Assembly (NCBI GenBank): GCA_030612905.1
Contig: JAUWNA010000036.1
Coordinates: 1 to 10,630, forward strand
Direction of reading: 5' to 3'
DNA length: 10,630 nt
DNA from: Promethearchaeota archaeon
GTDB taxonomy: Archaea; Asgardarchaeota; Lokiarchaeia; Sigyniarchaeales; SOKP01
The translations under genes and the position numbers were made by a program. Positions 1 to 5,810 of the stretch are shown here, piece after piece. The notes beneath the pieces were generated by a model. It saw only the letters and a program-made list of their open reading frames with translations, had not been told where the DNA came from and searched no databases. The number at the start of each line of letters is the position of its first letter. The stretch's first letter is position 1.

Positions 1-922
1 TAGGAAGTTTTTTAATGTCGTAATTCATTACGAGATATTCGCGCGTTTCTTTTTGGTGACGCGCGTTTGTAGAATATTTTGCCATAATAGGTTCAATAAA
101 ATAATTTACTTCCCTAAAAGCATCTAAATATAGTTTACAATCGCCTCCAATACTTAACAAAAATCGAAATGGCGTTTCTAAAAGAATTTCAATTACATCT
201 AAATGATCTTTATCTTTAAATTTATGAAAATAAGGATGTTCTTTTCCGGGATACACAGGGTCCCAATACATAAAACATTCTTTAGAAAGATTCCTTTCAA
301 CGTGGTATTTTTGATAAAAGATATTATAAGCTTCTCGGAAATCTTTACAAGTTAAAGTCACGTAATGAAGTCTGTCAATTACATTAATATCTATTGGAGT
401 AAGTAGACCATTATCGTTATTAGTATATGGCCGAGTGTTGTTAACTCGAATCCCTTTAAATTGAGCGTTTTTAAATTCTTTTTTTACTTTCTCAACTACG
501 TTTTTCTTGGCATTCGTCGGAGGGATCATACCTCGAAAACTTTTATTGAGAAGTTGATTTAACCCGGCTCTCGTTAGTTTATTCATATACCTAAAAATTA
601 CGGCCCTTTCTACCCTATTTCTTGGCTTAACGATCCCTTCTTTTATGTCTTCGTATAATTTTTCACATACTAAACCAAATATCCCTTTTTTAGCTTTTCT
701 GAATTCTTTATAACGATATTTTAAAACGTAAAAATAATTATAAATCTCGTAGTATTTATCGTTGAAAACATTATATCTAGCCTTAGGTTTGTTTAATCCG
801 ATAATCCCCGAGCCCAAAAAAGGTTCTAGATAATATTCGTGATATGGAATTTTCTCTAAAATCTCAAGCAATAATCTCCATTTTCCTCCCGGAGAATTAA
901 TTCCAGGGCTAAGTCTTTTCAT
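1..922 (-). CDS. D12-class DNA adenine N6-methyltransferase, C-terminus cut off by window edge
   Basis: I read 307 codons without a stop, running off the left edge. The ATG at 922 follows GAGGT about 10 bases upstream and lies 14 bases after the preceding stop. Residues 11-15 (PGGKW) and 33-39 (EPFFGLG) match the N-terminal and S-adenosylmethionine-binding motifs of D12-class (Dam-like) enzymes, followed by an ND-x-Y segment typical of the family. The catalytic motif IV is DPVY (residues 221-224) instead of the usual DPPY, followed by PGKEHPYFHKF and the DH-x-D/E-V segment expected there. The family methylates the N6 of adenine in short DNA motifs. In a mobile element this could protect DNA from host restriction or mark it for replication; no cognate restriction enzyme is visible. 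The class is fairly certain; activity with DPVY is not. Confidence 0.88.
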   Translation of the reverse strand, partial: MKRLSPGINSPGGKWRLLLEILEKIPYHEYYLEPFLGSGIIGLNKPKARYNVFNDKYYEIYNYFYVLKYRYKEFRKAKKGIFGLVCEKLYEDIKEGIVKPRNRVERAVIFRYMNKLTRAGLNQLLNKSFRGMIPPTNAKKNVVEKVKKEFKNAQFKGIRVNNTRPYTNNDNGLLTPIDINVIDRLHYVTLTCKDFREAYNIFYQKYHVERNLSKECFMYWDPVYPGKEHPYFHKFKDKDHLDVIEILLETPFRFLLSIGGDCKLYLDAFREVNYFIEPIMAKYSTNARHQKETREYLVMNYDIKKLP

Positions 923-936
923 TTAAATTTGAACCT

Positions 937-1653
937 CTATACCGTATTTTTCATGTATTTTGTTTTTACTTTCGTGAATCGTTCTAATTCTAAAATTAAA
1001 TTCTTAGTTTTTCCTAGACTTGGTTCAGGTAAATTATTTTTTTTAGTGTCATAACCGATATAAATTCTCTCTGGACTTAATTCTTGAATCCATCCTAAAA
1101 AGACTGAAAAGTTAAACTCTAAAATAGGTTCTATCGTTATGAACTTTCTTGGAAAATCTAATTGTTCAAATGAATGAGCTCTATCGTATGGAAATGGTGC
1201 ATTTGAGATCTCCCTATAATAAATATCTGATTCTAAAGTTATTCCTAACACTACATTTATAGGAAATATAAATTTATGAAAGAAATCTGGATTTTTTGTT
1301 TGAAAGAAAAATGTTCTATTAGGATATTCCTCTATTTTTTTAAGAATTTTTAACATATCTGGATATTTAATAAACGAGATATCTCCTGAAGAACCTACCC
1401 AAATAAATTCATCCCCCTTTGTTCGTGGTAATGAGTCGTTTAACCTATTTTCGTGGAAATGCGGGATGTAATCGTAACATAATTGGCAGCCCCTCTGTTT
1501 TCCATTCTTATCAATTACGGGCTTCTGTCTTTTCATTTGAGCTTGAAAACTCTTTTTGCAATAAGCGCAATTATATCTACATCCTACGAAGCAATTCCAT
1601 TGCTTTTTGGAATCTGAATACATATTTTCTTTCTTATTTTCCATTTTTTGCAT
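937..1653 (-). CDS. DUF5131 / phage Gp37-Gp68-type radical-SAM-like protein
   Basis: The 238-residue product begins with a WNCFVGC element, and Cys25, Cys29 and Cys32 form the CX3CX2C pattern that binds the 4Fe-4S cluster in radical SAM enzymes. A further CX2C pair (Cys56, Cys59) precedes a YDYIPHFHENRL segment. GDISF, FFQTKNPDFF and GITLESD segments follow the layout I know from phage-encoded DUF5131 proteins. The substrate of this family is not established. It overlaps the upstream winged-helix gene by 20 bases; the ATG at 1653 has GAGG about 9 bases upstream, inside the previous gene. It is probably co-transcribed with the adenine methyltransferase that follows, so a nucleic-acid modification role is a reasonable guess but only that. 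CpG density is intermediate (about 15 in 717 bases by hand count). Confidence 0.85.
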   Translation of the reverse strand: MQKMENKKENMYSDSKKQWNCFVGCRYNCAYCKKSFQAQMKRQKPVIDKNGKQRGCQLCYDYIPHFHENRLNDSLPRTKGDEFIWVGSSGDISFIKYPDMLKILKKIEEYPNRTFFFQTKNPDFFHKFIFPINVVLGITLESDIYYREISNAPFPYDRAHSFEQLDFPRKFITIEPILEFNFSVFLGWIQELSPERIYIGYDTKKNNLPEPSLGKTKNLILELERFTKVKTKYMKNTV

Positions 1654-2317
1654 TTTCCAATTCCTCTTTTAATATTTTGATTTTTTTAATGAATTCTAAC
1701 GCAGCAGACATCGATTGAAATTTTTCAATAACAGGAGAATCAGGCATGTTTACTAAATAATTTTTATATCTAGTTTTCCAGATTCTTTGGTAATTATATA
1801 TGCCATCGTAAAGATGTTGTACGTTCTTAAATACCCAATTAACGATCTCTTGTTTTTTATCTATAGGTATTGTCGTACCAAATAATCTGAGTTCTTGTCC
1901 CATCGCTTCAATAAATTTGGGGTTTAAGTGTTCACGCTTTTGAGAGATAGATAACGCGTTATTATTTGAAGTATTATTACGAGTCGTAGTTTGTTTCTCC
2001 TTATGAGTCGTAATTTTAACGTCTTTATTAGGCTTAACATCCTTCAAATCTGGAATTTTTGCTTTAGAGTTATTATTACGAGTCGTAGGTTTGACATATA
2101 CAAATCTTTTTTTGCCCTCTTGGACTGTCTCTCTTTTTATCTTGGCTTCAACCTCTAGTTGTTTCAAATAGCGACTAATGTTTGAGAAACCTATTTCTGT
2201 TTCTGTAGCTAATTCTGTTGTACTGATTCGTTTAGGATTATCCTTGAAATAATCCATTATTTTCTCTTTATTTGATTTACGAGTCGTAATTACATTCACC
2301 TTTGTTTCTGCTGCCAT
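1634..2317 (-). CDS. Winged-helix DNA-binding protein with repeat-bearing linker; possible autoregulator or replication initiator
   Basis: The 227-residue product has three parts. Residues about 16-76 form a winged helix-turn-helix (KIMDYFKDNP, a helix-turn-helix around STTELATETEIGFSNISRYL, and a wing ending FVYVKP). Residues about 77-125 are a polar Asn/Thr/Lys-rich linker. Residues about 126-227 form a helical domain I do not recognise. The tripeptide TTR, or TTH once, occurs four times, always from the same ACG-ACT-CGT codons (CAT once), because each lies on an 11-base near-palindrome in the DNA. It is the only gene here with a clear promoter region of its own (2318-2408), including a related palindrome at the expected transcription start. 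The SD is weak (AGGA about 11 bases before ATG). Self-binding regulator and iteron-binding initiator are both possible; neither is proven. Confidence 0.8.
   Translation of the reverse strand: MAAETKVNVITTRKSNKEKIMDYFKDNPKRISTTELATETEIGFSNISRYLKQLEVEAKIKRETVQEGKKRFVYVKPTTRNNNSKAKIPDLKDVKPNKDVKITTHKEKQTTTRNNTSNNNALSISQKREHLNPKFIEAMGQELRLFGTTIPIDKKQEIVNWVFKNVQHLYDGIYNYQRIWKTRYKNYLVNMPDSPVIEKFQSMSAALEFIKKIKILKEELENAKNGK
1978..1988. repeat. TACGAGTCGTA near-palindromic repeat, copy 1
   Basis: An 11-base palindrome with a central G, inside the linker-coding part of the winged-helix gene. It is exact and lies in an 18-base match (TATTATTACGAGTCGTAG) with the copy at 2077. Confidence 0.75.
2002..2012. 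repeat. TATGAGTCGTA repeat, copy 2 (one mismatch)
   Basis: Differs from the exact copies by C to T at the third base, turning the encoded Arg into His. It starts 24 bases from the start of copy 1. Confidence 0.65.
2077..2087. repeat. TACGAGTCGTA near-palindromic repeat, copy 3
   Basis: Exact copy, in the same reading frame as the others (minus-strand codons ACG-ACT-CGT), in the linker-coding region. Confidence 0.75.
2278..2288. repeat. TACGAGTCGTA near-palindromic repeat, copy 4
   Basis: Exact copy at the very start of the winged-helix gene (residues 11-13), about 30 bases inside the ATG and on the other side of the DNA-binding-domain codons from copies 1-3. Confidence 0.75.
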
Positions 2318-2363
2318 AATATTTCGGTCCTGTGATCGATTTGATTCCAGGATAACCGGACTT

Positions 2364-2374
2364 TTCGAATCGAA
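2364..2374. promoter_or_regulatory. Candidate operator TTCGAATCGAA at the expected transcription start
   Basis: An 11-base palindrome with a central base, TTCGA-A-TCGAA, placed where the transcript of the winged-helix gene should begin. It shares the form TWCGANTCGWA with the repeats inside that gene's coding sequence, which makes it a good candidate for binding by the encoded protein. Confidence 0.5.
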
Positions 2375-2392
2375 ATAAAATAAAAAAATATA
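2375..2392 (-). terminator. T-rich tract after the clamp operon
   Basis: On the minus strand the stretch just downstream of the zinc-finger clamp gene reads as an almost unbroken T tract (ATATTTTTTTATTTTATT). Oligo-T runs terminate transcription in archaea, so this may end the clamp transcript while overlapping the next promoter. No hairpin is present. Confidence 0.3.
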
Positions 2393-2394
2393 AA
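2385..2394 (-). promoter_or_regulatory. TATA-box-like element of the winged-helix gene
   Basis: TTTATATTTT on the minus strand resembles the archaeal TATA box. About 25 bases downstream, near 2364, falls the expected transcription start, giving a leader of roughly 47 bases before the ATG at 2317. The region also directly follows the end of the clamp operon. Confidence 0.5.
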
Positions 2395-2408
2395 TTTAAA
2401 ATTTAGAA

Positions 2409-3383
2409 TTAATCCTCGTCATCGTATTTGGCATCTTGGACTCTGGGAGCTTCATAATAAGTAATTTTAATATTATCGTTAGTTTCAATGTCTAAGCGAA
2501 TAGGTTTATCCGTATTAATCGAAGTCTTCATAGTTTTGATGATTTCTATTAAAGTTTTTAAAAAAGATGTGAGTATCTCTGTATTTCCCCCTACATCGAT
2601 TTTATCGTCAGTATGTTTGATAGAACAGTTAAATGAGTAAACGAGTGAAATATTTGAACTCTCTGCTTTCAACCATAAACCTTTCCCTTCATAAACGATT
2701 TCAAATACTTCTGAGATTACTTTACATGCTGAGAGAGCGTTAAAGAATTTAATTGGATCTGGTTTAAAGTCCAATGGATAATCGATTTTATTTAAATTTT
2801 CAAAAAATTCCTCATCTATATCGCCTAAATCGTCTTTCAACGTTAAAATAAAGTCGCTATTCGAAAAAAGTATCTTTTTTTCTCCTGACCTTCTCGAAAT
2901 CGTTATTTGTTGGTCGTCTTGAAAACAACTAATTATCTTATTTAAATCGTTGAGATCCCACGCTAATCTAAGTTCTGGGACTTCTAATTTAAGAATAGAT
3001 TGAAATAAGTTGTCTTGTATTTCGCATTTTATTATCGTGATCTTAGAAGGGTCTAAGCTCTTTATGATGAGTTTATCTTCAGTCAGCAAAATCACTGCTT
3101 CATCGTAACAATTAGAAAGCATTTCAAACGCTACTTTAACGTCTTTAGTTAATCTTAAAGAAATCCCAAAGCCCATGTATTGCGTTTTTAATTTGTATTG
3201 TTCTTTTCGTTTTTTAACGAATTCATTAATTTTATCTCTACGCTGTTTTATCGGTTCGTAGCATTTTCGACAAAGCGTCCATTTTATATATCGGTGTTTT
3301 GGCCTGCAATTTGAGCAAAAAGATTGGCCGCAATTATCGCATTGGACAATTGAATGATTTGATATTGTTTCTTTAATCGCCAT
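2409..3383 (-). CDS. pcn: PCNA-type sliding clamp with an N-terminal zinc finger
   Basis: The product is 324 residues. Residues 15-41 carry three CX2C pairs (15/18, 23/26, 38/41) in a treble-clef or B-box-like spacing, followed by a basic helical linker to about residue 69. Residues 70-324 are a full-length PCNA: MGFGISLRLTKD at the start, SLDPSKITII in the first domain, an inter-domain connector around DDLGDIDEEFFENL, and the C-terminal YYEAPRVQD. PCNA forms a ring that tethers polymerases, ligases and nucleases to DNA. The start is the ATG at 3383, one base after the previous stop and just behind a strong SD. The open frame continues upstream, but that extension is only the antisense-like shadow of the preceding gene's acidic tail. 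An N-terminal zinc finger is not a normal part of archaeal or eukaryotic PCNA. No SD precedes Met70, so a finger-less isoform is not indicated. Confidence 0.9.
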   Translation of the reverse strand: MAIKETISNHSIVQCDNCGQSFCSNCRPKHRYIKWTLCRKCYEPIKQRRDKINEFVKKRKEQYKLKTQYMGFGISLRLTKDVKVAFEMLSNCYDEAVILLTEDKLIIKSLDPSKITIIKCEIQDNLFQSILKLEVPELRLAWDLNDLNKIISCFQDDQQITISRRSGEKKILFSNSDFILTLKDDLGDIDEEFFENLNKIDYPLDFKPDPIKFFNALSACKVISEVFEIVYEGKGLWLKAESSNISLVYSFNCSIKHTDDKIDVGGNTEILTSFLKTLIEIIKTMKTSINTDKPIRLDIETNDNIKITYYEAPRVQDAKYDDED

Positions 3384-3384
3384 C

Positions 3385-4266
3385 TTAGTCCTCCTCCTCG
3401 TCTTCTGAGTTCTCTTCTTTTTCTTCTTCTTCGGAGTCTTCTTCAAAATCACCCGTATCTTCGTTGGACATATCCTCTACGCGTGGCGCTAAGAAATATT
3501 TCAACTTAGCACCCTCAAGTAATTTGAAGATCATTTTAATCGGATGGTCAGTTTTTGCAGATATTTCTAACGATTCAGTAATATCGCTAAGTTTCATAAT
3601 GCTTTTCAGAAATATTATTGAAAAAGAACCTTCTTGGGTATAGGAAAGATCGTGATCGAAGAGATCGTCTAACCCTAACGAATACTCCATTTCTCCAATT
3701 GCTCCTGAGGAAGTGAACGTTAATCCTAGATCTTCTATTGCTCTAATGTTGAGAACTTCGGAGTATATATCTCCGTCTTTTATTGCTTCGATGAAAAAAT
3801 CTGTATCAATGGACCAAGTTGCGGGATACTCTAGAGAATTAAGATTGTCCAAAGGCGGGTCTTCTATGTCCAAATCTAAACTTACCAAGCTAAAGATTCT
3901 TGATTTGTCTGATTCTTTTCGAATCATTCTAACCTTTATTTTCTGCTCGTCCTCTTTAAAACTTAACTCTAAAGCGTCGTTTGAACTAGCTCGTTTCAGT
4001 ATCTTATCGAAATCGCTTAACATTAATCCGACTTTACATACCCCATTGCATTCGTAATCGTCAAAATCTCCTTTTTTGAAAATTAACTCAATCAAACAAA
4101 TTCGCGAGGGGTCCATTCCTTTTACAGTGAGCTCTTTTGGTGAGACTATGAAATTAGCCTCGTCAAAGATTTTTGAAAGCGTTTCCACAATGGTTTTTAG
4201 AATTTTACTATTCTCTAATTTTATCGTAAATTGCGCTTTCTCTTCTTTTTTAGTTTTTTTTGCCAT
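3385..4266 (-). CDS. pcn: PCNA-type sliding clamp with acidic C-terminal tail
   Basis: The 293-residue product is a conventional archaeal-type PCNA: FTIKLENSKILKTIVETL near the start, GMDPSRICLIEL in the first domain, an inter-domain connector LVSLDLDIEDPPLDNLN, and YFLAPRVED at residues about 258-265. It differs from the family (about 245-260 residues) by a short basic N-terminal leader (MAKKTKKEEK) and a 28-residue tail, 18 of whose residues are Asp or Glu. The clamp would recruit PIP-box proteins to DNA and act in element replication. The ATG at 4266 follows the preceding RHH stop by one base, with GAGGT about 10 bases upstream. It is directly followed by the second, zinc-finger clamp, so the two are made from one message and could form a mixed trimer. 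Confidence 0.95.
   Translation of the reverse strand: MAKKTKKEEKAQFTIKLENSKILKTIVETLSKIFDEANFIVSPKELTVKGMDPSRICLIELIFKKGDFDDYECNGVCKVGLMLSDFDKILKRASSNDALELSFKEDEQKIKVRMIRKESDKSRIFSLVSLDLDIEDPPLDNLNSLEYPATWSIDTDFFIEAIKDGDIYSEVLNIRAIEDLGLTFTSSGAIGEMEYSLGLDDLFDHDLSYTQEGSFSIIFLKSIMKLSDITESLEISAKTDHPIKMIFKLLEGAKLKYFLAPRVEDMSNEDTGDFEEDSEEEEKEENSEDEEED
3388..3399 (-). promoter_or_regulatory. Ribosome binding site of the zinc-finger clamp, embedded in the acidic tail codons of the first clamp
   Basis: GAGGAGGAGGAC encodes the last EEED residues of the first PCNA and offers three overlapping GGAG/GAGG SD cores, the nearest a few bases before the ATG at 3383. It decides the start of the second clamp at 3383 rather than any upstream codon in the longer frame. 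Confidence 0.7.
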
Positions 4267-4267
4267 T

Positions 4268-4765
4268 TTAGAATAACCTCTCGTTTATAAATTTGAAATC
4301 CGGTAAATTAGGATAAGTTTCTCTTAGTTGTTGCATGTTTGGTTTAATCTTCTCAATCTCCTCGAAACTAGGAAACTCCTTATCTTCCATCTTATAGTCG
4401 TCATGTTCAGTAGTTTGGGTTTGATTGCGTAAATCTCCGTTATAATCGGTGTTTGAAGTTGAAGTATTATATTCTAAACGTTTGATGATTTTGTAAGCTT
4501 TAAACTCTCGGATTGGCTCAGACTTTTCGTTAACTTTTTCAATTGGAACTCTAACGAAATTCTCTTCGTCAAAATCTTCTTCTGCTTCATCTTCTTGTTC
4601 GTTATATTTGGCCATATTATTAGCCATTTTAATCTCTCTTAATAAGAAATCCCTAACTGCAACTCTTATGAGTTCGGATCTGCTTGGATAAAGTCCATTT
4701 TCACCTATTAGTTTGTTTATCGCGCCTAGATAGCTCTCAGGTACATTTACGGTGACAATCTTCAA
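4268..4765 (-). CDS. RHH transcription regulator with long acidic C-terminal extension
   Basis: Residues 1-46 are a ribbon-helix-helix fold of a type common in archaea: a KIVTVNVPESYL strand, helix A, the LYPSRSELIRVAVRDFL turn and second helix, then LREIK. RHH proteins bind operators as dimers through the N-terminal strand. The remaining ~120 residues are acidic and polar, ending in NLPDFKFINERLF, and match nothing I recognise; this may be a partner-binding arm. The start is TTG at 4765, overlapping the previous stop as TTGA, with GGAG about 10 bases upstream; no ATG lies near the RHH strand. It sits immediately before the clamp genes, which makes it the best candidate for their regulator. 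Confidence 0.88.
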   Translation of the reverse strand: MKIVTVNVPESYLGAINKLIGENGLYPSRSELIRVAVRDFLLREIKMANNMAKYNEQEDEAEEDFDEENFVRVPIEKVNEKSEPIREFKAYKIIKRLEYNTSTSNTDYNGDLRNQTQTTEHDDYKMEDKEFPSFEEIEKIKPNMQQLRETYPNLPDFKFINERLF

Positions 4766-4968
4766 TGTTTCATCGCTCCACTTCTGATTATTTTTTTAAA
4801 GGTATTAGTTTCAAGATTGTTGAACGTTTTTAGTTCTTCTCCTATAAATTCCCTAAGTGCCGTTCGTATCGCTTGGCTTCTAGAAGGACATCTCCCTGCA
4901 TCTTGTAGCGATTGAATTGCCTCTATATACTGGATTGGTAAATTTATCGTAATTATTTTCATTGCCAT
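4762..4968 (-). CDS. Small RHH DNA-binding protein
   Basis: The 68-residue product is nearly all RHH domain: a KIITINLPIQYI strand, helix A, CPSRSQAIRTALREFIGEEL as the turn and second helix, and a short basic tail. It resembles its two neighbours in the PSRS/NRSA turn and the IRxAxREF helix but is clearly diverged from both, suggesting old duplication or separate acquisition and distinct operators. The ATG at 4968 follows GGAGGA with a rather long spacer (about 13 bases); a second ATG two codons later would be farther still. It is the first gene after the 93-base gap at 4969-5061 that holds a perfect inverted repeat, so it may control its own expression there. Confidence 0.85.
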   Translation of the reverse strand: MAMKIITINLPIQYIEAIQSLQDAGRCPSRSQAIRTALREFIGEELKTFNNLETNTFKKIIRSGAMKH

Positions 4969-5023
4969 TTTTTCTTTTTATTCCTCCATGTTTTCGATTT
5001 TTATGGTAGATTCCATTTCTGGC

Positions 5024-5046
5024 CCTGTAAAAGATCTTTTTACAGG
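5024..5046. promoter_or_regulatory. Perfect 9-bp inverted repeat, candidate RHH operator
   Basis: CCTGTAAAA and TTTTACAGG flank GATCT in the 93-base gap between two RHH genes. It is followed on the plus strand by GGATATCC, an 8-base palindrome overlapping the right arm (5045-5052). No T tract follows on the minus strand, so an operator is more likely than a terminator. It lies where a start site for the downstream RHH and clamp genes could be. Confidence 0.5.
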
Positions 5047-5061
5047 ATATCCGGAAAATTT

Positions 5062-5250
5062 TTAATTAAAATAACCTAACAATTTTAGATTTTCGTATTC
5101 GATGTGTAAGAACTCTCTTATAGCAATTCTTATCGCTGCGGATCTGTTTGGAACTATTTTATTTTTTATTAGCTTCTGGATGTTATCGTCGTATATCTTA
5201 GGAATGTTGATAGTTATATTCTGCATCGGTTTTTTCTTTGTTGTTGTCAA
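5062..5250 (-). CDS. Small RHH DNA-binding protein
   Basis: The 62-residue product is an RHH domain with a short lysine-rich leader: a QNITINIPKIYDD strand, helix A, then VPNRSAAIRIAIREFLHIEY. The start is taken as TTG at 5250, overlapping the previous TGA as TTGA and preceded by GGAGGGGG. The alternative ATG at residue 9 has no SD and would begin right at the DNA-contacting strand. It is the third RHH gene in about 1 kb, separated from the next by the gap with the inverted repeat. Confidence 0.82.
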   Translation of the reverse strand: MTTTKKKPMQNITINIPKIYDDNIQKLIKNKIVPNRSAAIRIAIREFLHIEYENLKLLGYFN

Positions 5251-5468
5251 TCTAGCGCCCCCTCCTTTAATTTCTTAATTTCGTCTTTAAAAATTCTTAC
5301 CAAAAATTCAGAACCTTTTGAATCTCTTCCGTATCTCATTCTTATTTGTTCTATGATCCTATCTCCTATTTTCACGAACTCCCCGATTAGTTCTTGTTTT
5401 TGCTTTTTTAAACAATTATCTAAAAGTTTTTGAACATTCTCTGTTTTTGCGTGTAAATAATCACTCAT
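5247..5468 (-). CDS. Hypothetical helical protein
   Basis: This 73-residue product is not recognised. It is predicted by eye to be mostly helical and charged (VQKLLDNCLKKQKQELIGEF, later LVRIFKDEIKKLKEG), possibly a coiled coil. The ATG at 5468 overlaps the previous stop as ATGA, with GGGAG about 10 bases upstream; a longer frame exists but would run through the end of the preceding gene. It is coupled to the RHH gene that follows by a TTGA overlap, so the two are probably made together. No function is inferred. Confidence 0.7.
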   Translation of the reverse strand: MSDYLHAKTENVQKLLDNCLKKQKQELIGEFVKIGDRIIEQIRMRYGRDSKGSEFLVRIFKDEIKKLKEGALD

Positions 5469-5602
5469 TTGGCTCTCTCCCTTTCCCACTCTAATTTCTT
5501 TTTGTTTTGATCCATATCCCATTTAATTCTCCAATGCTCTCCATAAGCGTCTCTATATCGCTGTTTTTCTTGTCTAATTACATCGTCCCTTTCTTCGCTC
5601 AT
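5465..5602 (-). CDS. Hypothetical 45-aa charged protein
   Basis: This short product (MSEERDDVIRQEK to WERERAK) is rich in Arg, Lys, Glu and Trp and looks like a single charged helix. The ATG at 5602 lies four bases after the preceding stop and has GGTGG about 8 bases upstream. The open frame continues farther upstream, but that part overlaps the whole end of the zinc-ribbon gene and is unlikely to be used. Its stop overlaps the next start as ATGA. Function is unknown. Confidence 0.6.
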   Translation of the reverse strand: MSEERDDVIRQEKQRYRDAYGEHWRIKWDMDQNKKKLEWERERAK

Positions 5603-5606
5603 TATT

Positions 5607-5810
5607 TTACCACCTATATTGACATAACCAACATTCAACCATTCCCGTAGAGTCCCCACCTGCTGGAAAATATAATATCCTTGCTCTATTAAATCCACAT
5701 TTAGGACATATTCTTCCTATTGTATCGATTAAACACAATCTTAGAGGCTTTTCCGTCGTATTATTCAAACAAATATCGTTATTGCATATTTCACATTTTA
5801 ATTCGCTCAT
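5607..5810 (-). CDS. Small zinc-ribbon protein resembling the TFIIS/TFS C-terminal domain
   Basis: The 67-residue product has eight cysteines (6, 9, 14, 26, 35, 38, 60, 63). The C-terminal half, CPKCGFNRARILYF then GGDSTGMVECWLCQYRW, follows the layout of the zinc ribbon of archaeal transcript-cleavage factor TFS, eukaryotic TFIIS and RPB9 (CPKCG, aromatic strand, D/E tip, C-x2-C, terminal aromatic). The tip that holds the catalytic Asp-Glu pair in TFS is shortened and reads GGDS, so cleavage stimulation is doubtful; such a protein could instead act as an RNA polymerase inhibitor or decoy. The ATG at 5810 overlaps the preceding stop as ATGA with GGTGG 8 bases before it; a GTG at 5822 is the less likely alternative. 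The zinc ribbon is clear; the family link is moderate. Confidence 0.75.
   Translation of the reverse strand: MSELKCEICNNDICLNNTTEKPLRLCLIDTIGRICPKCGFNRARILYFPAGGDSTGMVECWLCQYRW

Noticed and set aside
40..68. Two CGCGCGTTT direct repeats 20 bases apart
   Set aside because: They lie inside the methyltransferase gene in different frames and are only 9 bases long; too little to claim a site.
1431..1440. ATGAGTCGTT resembling the palindromic repeat
   Set aside because: Two mismatches to the repeat and not palindromic; counted as background.
1419..1718. Plus-strand 99-codon frame
   Set aside because: Lies opposite the DUF5131 and winged-helix genes, with no SD or recognisable domain.
2328..2352. 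Inverted repeat TCCTG / CAGGA in the leader of the winged-helix gene
   Set aside because: Only 5 bp with a 15-base loop; easily chance.
3384..3452. N-terminal extension of the zinc-finger clamp (very Lys/Arg-rich)
   Set aside because: It is the +1 reading of the acidic tail codons of the first clamp; the strong SD and ATG at 3383 give a better start.
3713..4276. Two plus-strand frames of 114 and 66 codons
   Set aside because: Both are opposite the conserved PCNA coding sequence and low in information.
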